A stretch of 15,031 nucleotides of DNA from Phycisphaerales bacterium UBA1926 (GTDB taxonomy: Bacteria; Planctomycetota; Phycisphaerae; Phycisphaerales; UBA1924), in contig DDFO01000038.1 of NCBI GenBank assembly GCA_002337215.1, positions 25,093 through 40,123 of the forward strand, written 5' to 3'. Position 1 is the stretch's first letter; each line of letters opens with the position of its first letter. The notes below the pieces were generated by a model that was given only the letters and a program-made list of their open reading frames with translations, did no database searches and was not told the origin of the DNA. The position numbers and the translations under genes were made by a program. Positions 14,126-15,031 of the stretch are shown one piece after another.

Positions 14126-14602
14126 TCATCGCCGACGGCGGGAGCCGACACCGACGATCGCGAGCCCGGCAACGCCGAGCAGTCCGGCGGAGGGCAGCGG
14201 AACGACCGTCATCTTTGTGAACTCTTCGCCGATCTGATCGATGCTGCCACCGTTCGGATGAATCCCGCTCAGACGCCCCGACACGGTCAACTCATTCGAG
14301 CTGTTCGAGGGCCCCGCGGTTCCACCGAGGCTGTCTTCAAGATCGCTGAGCGAGGCCTCGGACTTGTCGGACCATGCGAGTGCGGGGCTCGTCGTTGAAA
14401 GAAACAGACCGACATCGAATGCGCTGAAACGATCACGCGAACGATCGGTCGCCGCGTCCGAAAGCTCCACGCCGACGACAGCGATCTGCGGGAGCGGGAG
14501 ATCGCGGATCGACAGGGCACCGGATGCCAGACTGCTGCTACCAGCAAGCCCGGCCGAGGCAGCAATGCACAGTGTCAATATGGAGGTCATCTCACTTCTC
14601 AT
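14126..14602 (-). CDS. Small PEP-CTERM sorting-domain protein, function unknown
   Basis: About 158 residues. The C-terminal tail starts with VPLP at about residue 134, continues with a Gly/Ala/Leu/Val hydrophobic helix and ends in RRRR, the same sorting signal type as the gene at 3723-4490. The N-terminus is a signal peptide (SILTLCIAASAGLAG...). The start is uncertain. The ATG at 14602 gives an Arg in the n-region; the one at 14590 has a weak purine-rich GAGAAG upstream but no basic residue; a longer frame reaches 14644. The mature part is short, polar and Ser/Asp-rich (DKSEASLSDLEDSLGG) with no motif I recognise. It converges with the PPTase, so sharing of function with the NRPS operon is not implied. 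Confidence 0.75.
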   Translation of the reverse strand: MRSEMTSILTLCIAASAGLAGSSSLASGALSIRDLPLPQIAVVGVELSDAATDRSRDRFSAFDVGLFLSTTSPALAWSDKSEASLSDLEDSLGGTAGPSNSSNELTVSGRLSGIHPNGGSIDQIGEEFTKMTVVPLPSAGLLGVAGLAIVGVGSRRRR

Positions 14603-14963
14603 TCCACTGCACTCTACGCGAGCAGGAGCGATTGGACTTGTCAACTCGTTAGTATTCGACGTTTTCGGTACAAATTCGTGCGGTGTGAACCATGTTCAGG
14701 GGATGGTACGGGGGCTCTGTTTGTGCAGGTCCAAGAACCGTCGATGTCGGCGGCATGTCCGAAAGGGAGGTTGCCATTCTCCGCTTGGATTCGACTGTTC
14801 TCATCGGGACCACGGCCACACCGCCGGGGTCCTCGTGGGCCCCCGCTTTGGGTGTTCTTCAAATCGCAAGACACGACGTCCGTTCGTTCATTGATCAATC
14901 TTCCGAGGGCCGTTTCGTATCGGTCCGGGCGGAAATGGTCCCCGCGATCTGGAGGGCTCGGCC
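14603..14963. other. Intergenic region without a supported gene
   Basis: 361 bases between the divergent small PEP-CTERM gene and the truncated gene at the right edge. Open frames here have no convincing Shine-Dalgarno or protein-like composition. On the - strand there is an exact TTGACA (14644-14639) but no good -10 at proper spacing. On the + strand there is TTGATC (14891-14896, within the palindrome TTGATCAA), with a weak TCGTAT 18 bases later as a possible promoter of the gene at 14964. No CRISPR, tRNA or clear riboswitch fold was seen. Confidence 0.5.
14951..14956 (+). promoter_or_regulatory. Shine-Dalgarno of the truncated right-edge gene
   Basis: GGAGGG lies seven bases before the TTG at 14964. 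It is the main reason for calling a gene start there. Confidence 0.5.
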
Positions 14964-15031
14964 TTGCTTACTCCCCAACTCAACACACGACTCGGCCTCC
15001 TTTTCTTCAGCACCCTTGCCGGCGCCGCCTT
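14964..15031 (+). CDS. N-terminal fragment of a probable exported protein (3' end outside window)
   Basis: TTG start followed by 21 further complete codons that run off the window. The peptide LTPQLNTRLGLLFFSTLAGAA looks like a signal peptide: a polar n-region with one Arg, then a hydrophobic core and small residues. A strong GGAGGG lies seven bases upstream. An alternative ATG at 14935 in another frame gives a Pro/Ser-rich peptide without signal character. Product unknown. Confidence 0.45.
   Translation, partial: MLTPQLNTRLGLLFFSTLAGAA

Noticed and set aside
14641..14898. 85-codon - strand frame in the right intergenic region
   Set aside because: No Shine-Dalgarno, no recognisable motif, and a basic, low-hydrophobicity composition typical of random high-GC frames.
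1..15031. CRISPR arrays, insertion sequences, integrases or phage genes
   Set aside because: No regularly spaced repeats, transposase motifs or terminal inverted repeats were seen anywhere in the window. The tRNA is intact with no adjacent integrase or duplicated 3' end.

Overview
The window looks like chromosomal DNA from a planctomycete, most likely class Phycisphaerae. The DNA is visibly G+C-rich. Two secreted proteins end in a VPLP + hydrophobic stretch + RRRR sorting tail (PEP-CTERM type). A secreted glycosidase ends in the Cys-bracketed dockerin-like tail that I associate with Phycisphaerae. This placement is inference from protein style, not from a marker gene.

Left part (1-3417, + strand): the C-terminal end of a MoxR-family AAA+ ATPase is followed after 19 bases by a secreted GH16 glycoside hydrolase. 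Then comes a secreted multidomain GH5 glycosidase with a catalytic domain, a fascin-like beta-trefoil and a dockerin-like tail. This looks like a small beta-glucan or algal-polysaccharide degradation locus.

Middle (3418-8941, - strand): a tRNA-Val(CAC) with its own terminator and a plausible promoter, a PEP-CTERM surface protein with a strong terminator, and a 1430-residue membrane-anchored TPR protein.

Right part (8942-15031): a 276-base divergent intergenic region separates the TPR gene from a two-gene operon. The operon encodes a compact nonribosomal peptide synthetase (1411 aa, A-T-C-T-TE) and a translationally coupled Sfp-type phosphopantetheinyl transferase (GTGA overlap) that would be expected to activate its two carrier domains. 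A second small PEP-CTERM protein converges on the operon from the - strand, with a hairpin between them. The window ends in the first 22 codons of a probable exported protein with a TTG start.

The most interesting element is the NRPS/PPTase pair. It has one adenylation domain (hand-read code DALWLGGTFK, valine-like) but two carrier domains, a condensation domain with an altered HHxxxDG motif (QHIAIDE), and a thioesterase whose nucleophile motif is GFCAGG (Cys instead of Ser). The PPTase has Thr where the CoA-binding His normally sits. I recognise no characterised pathway with this exact layout, and no tailoring, transport or MbtH gene is visible in the window.
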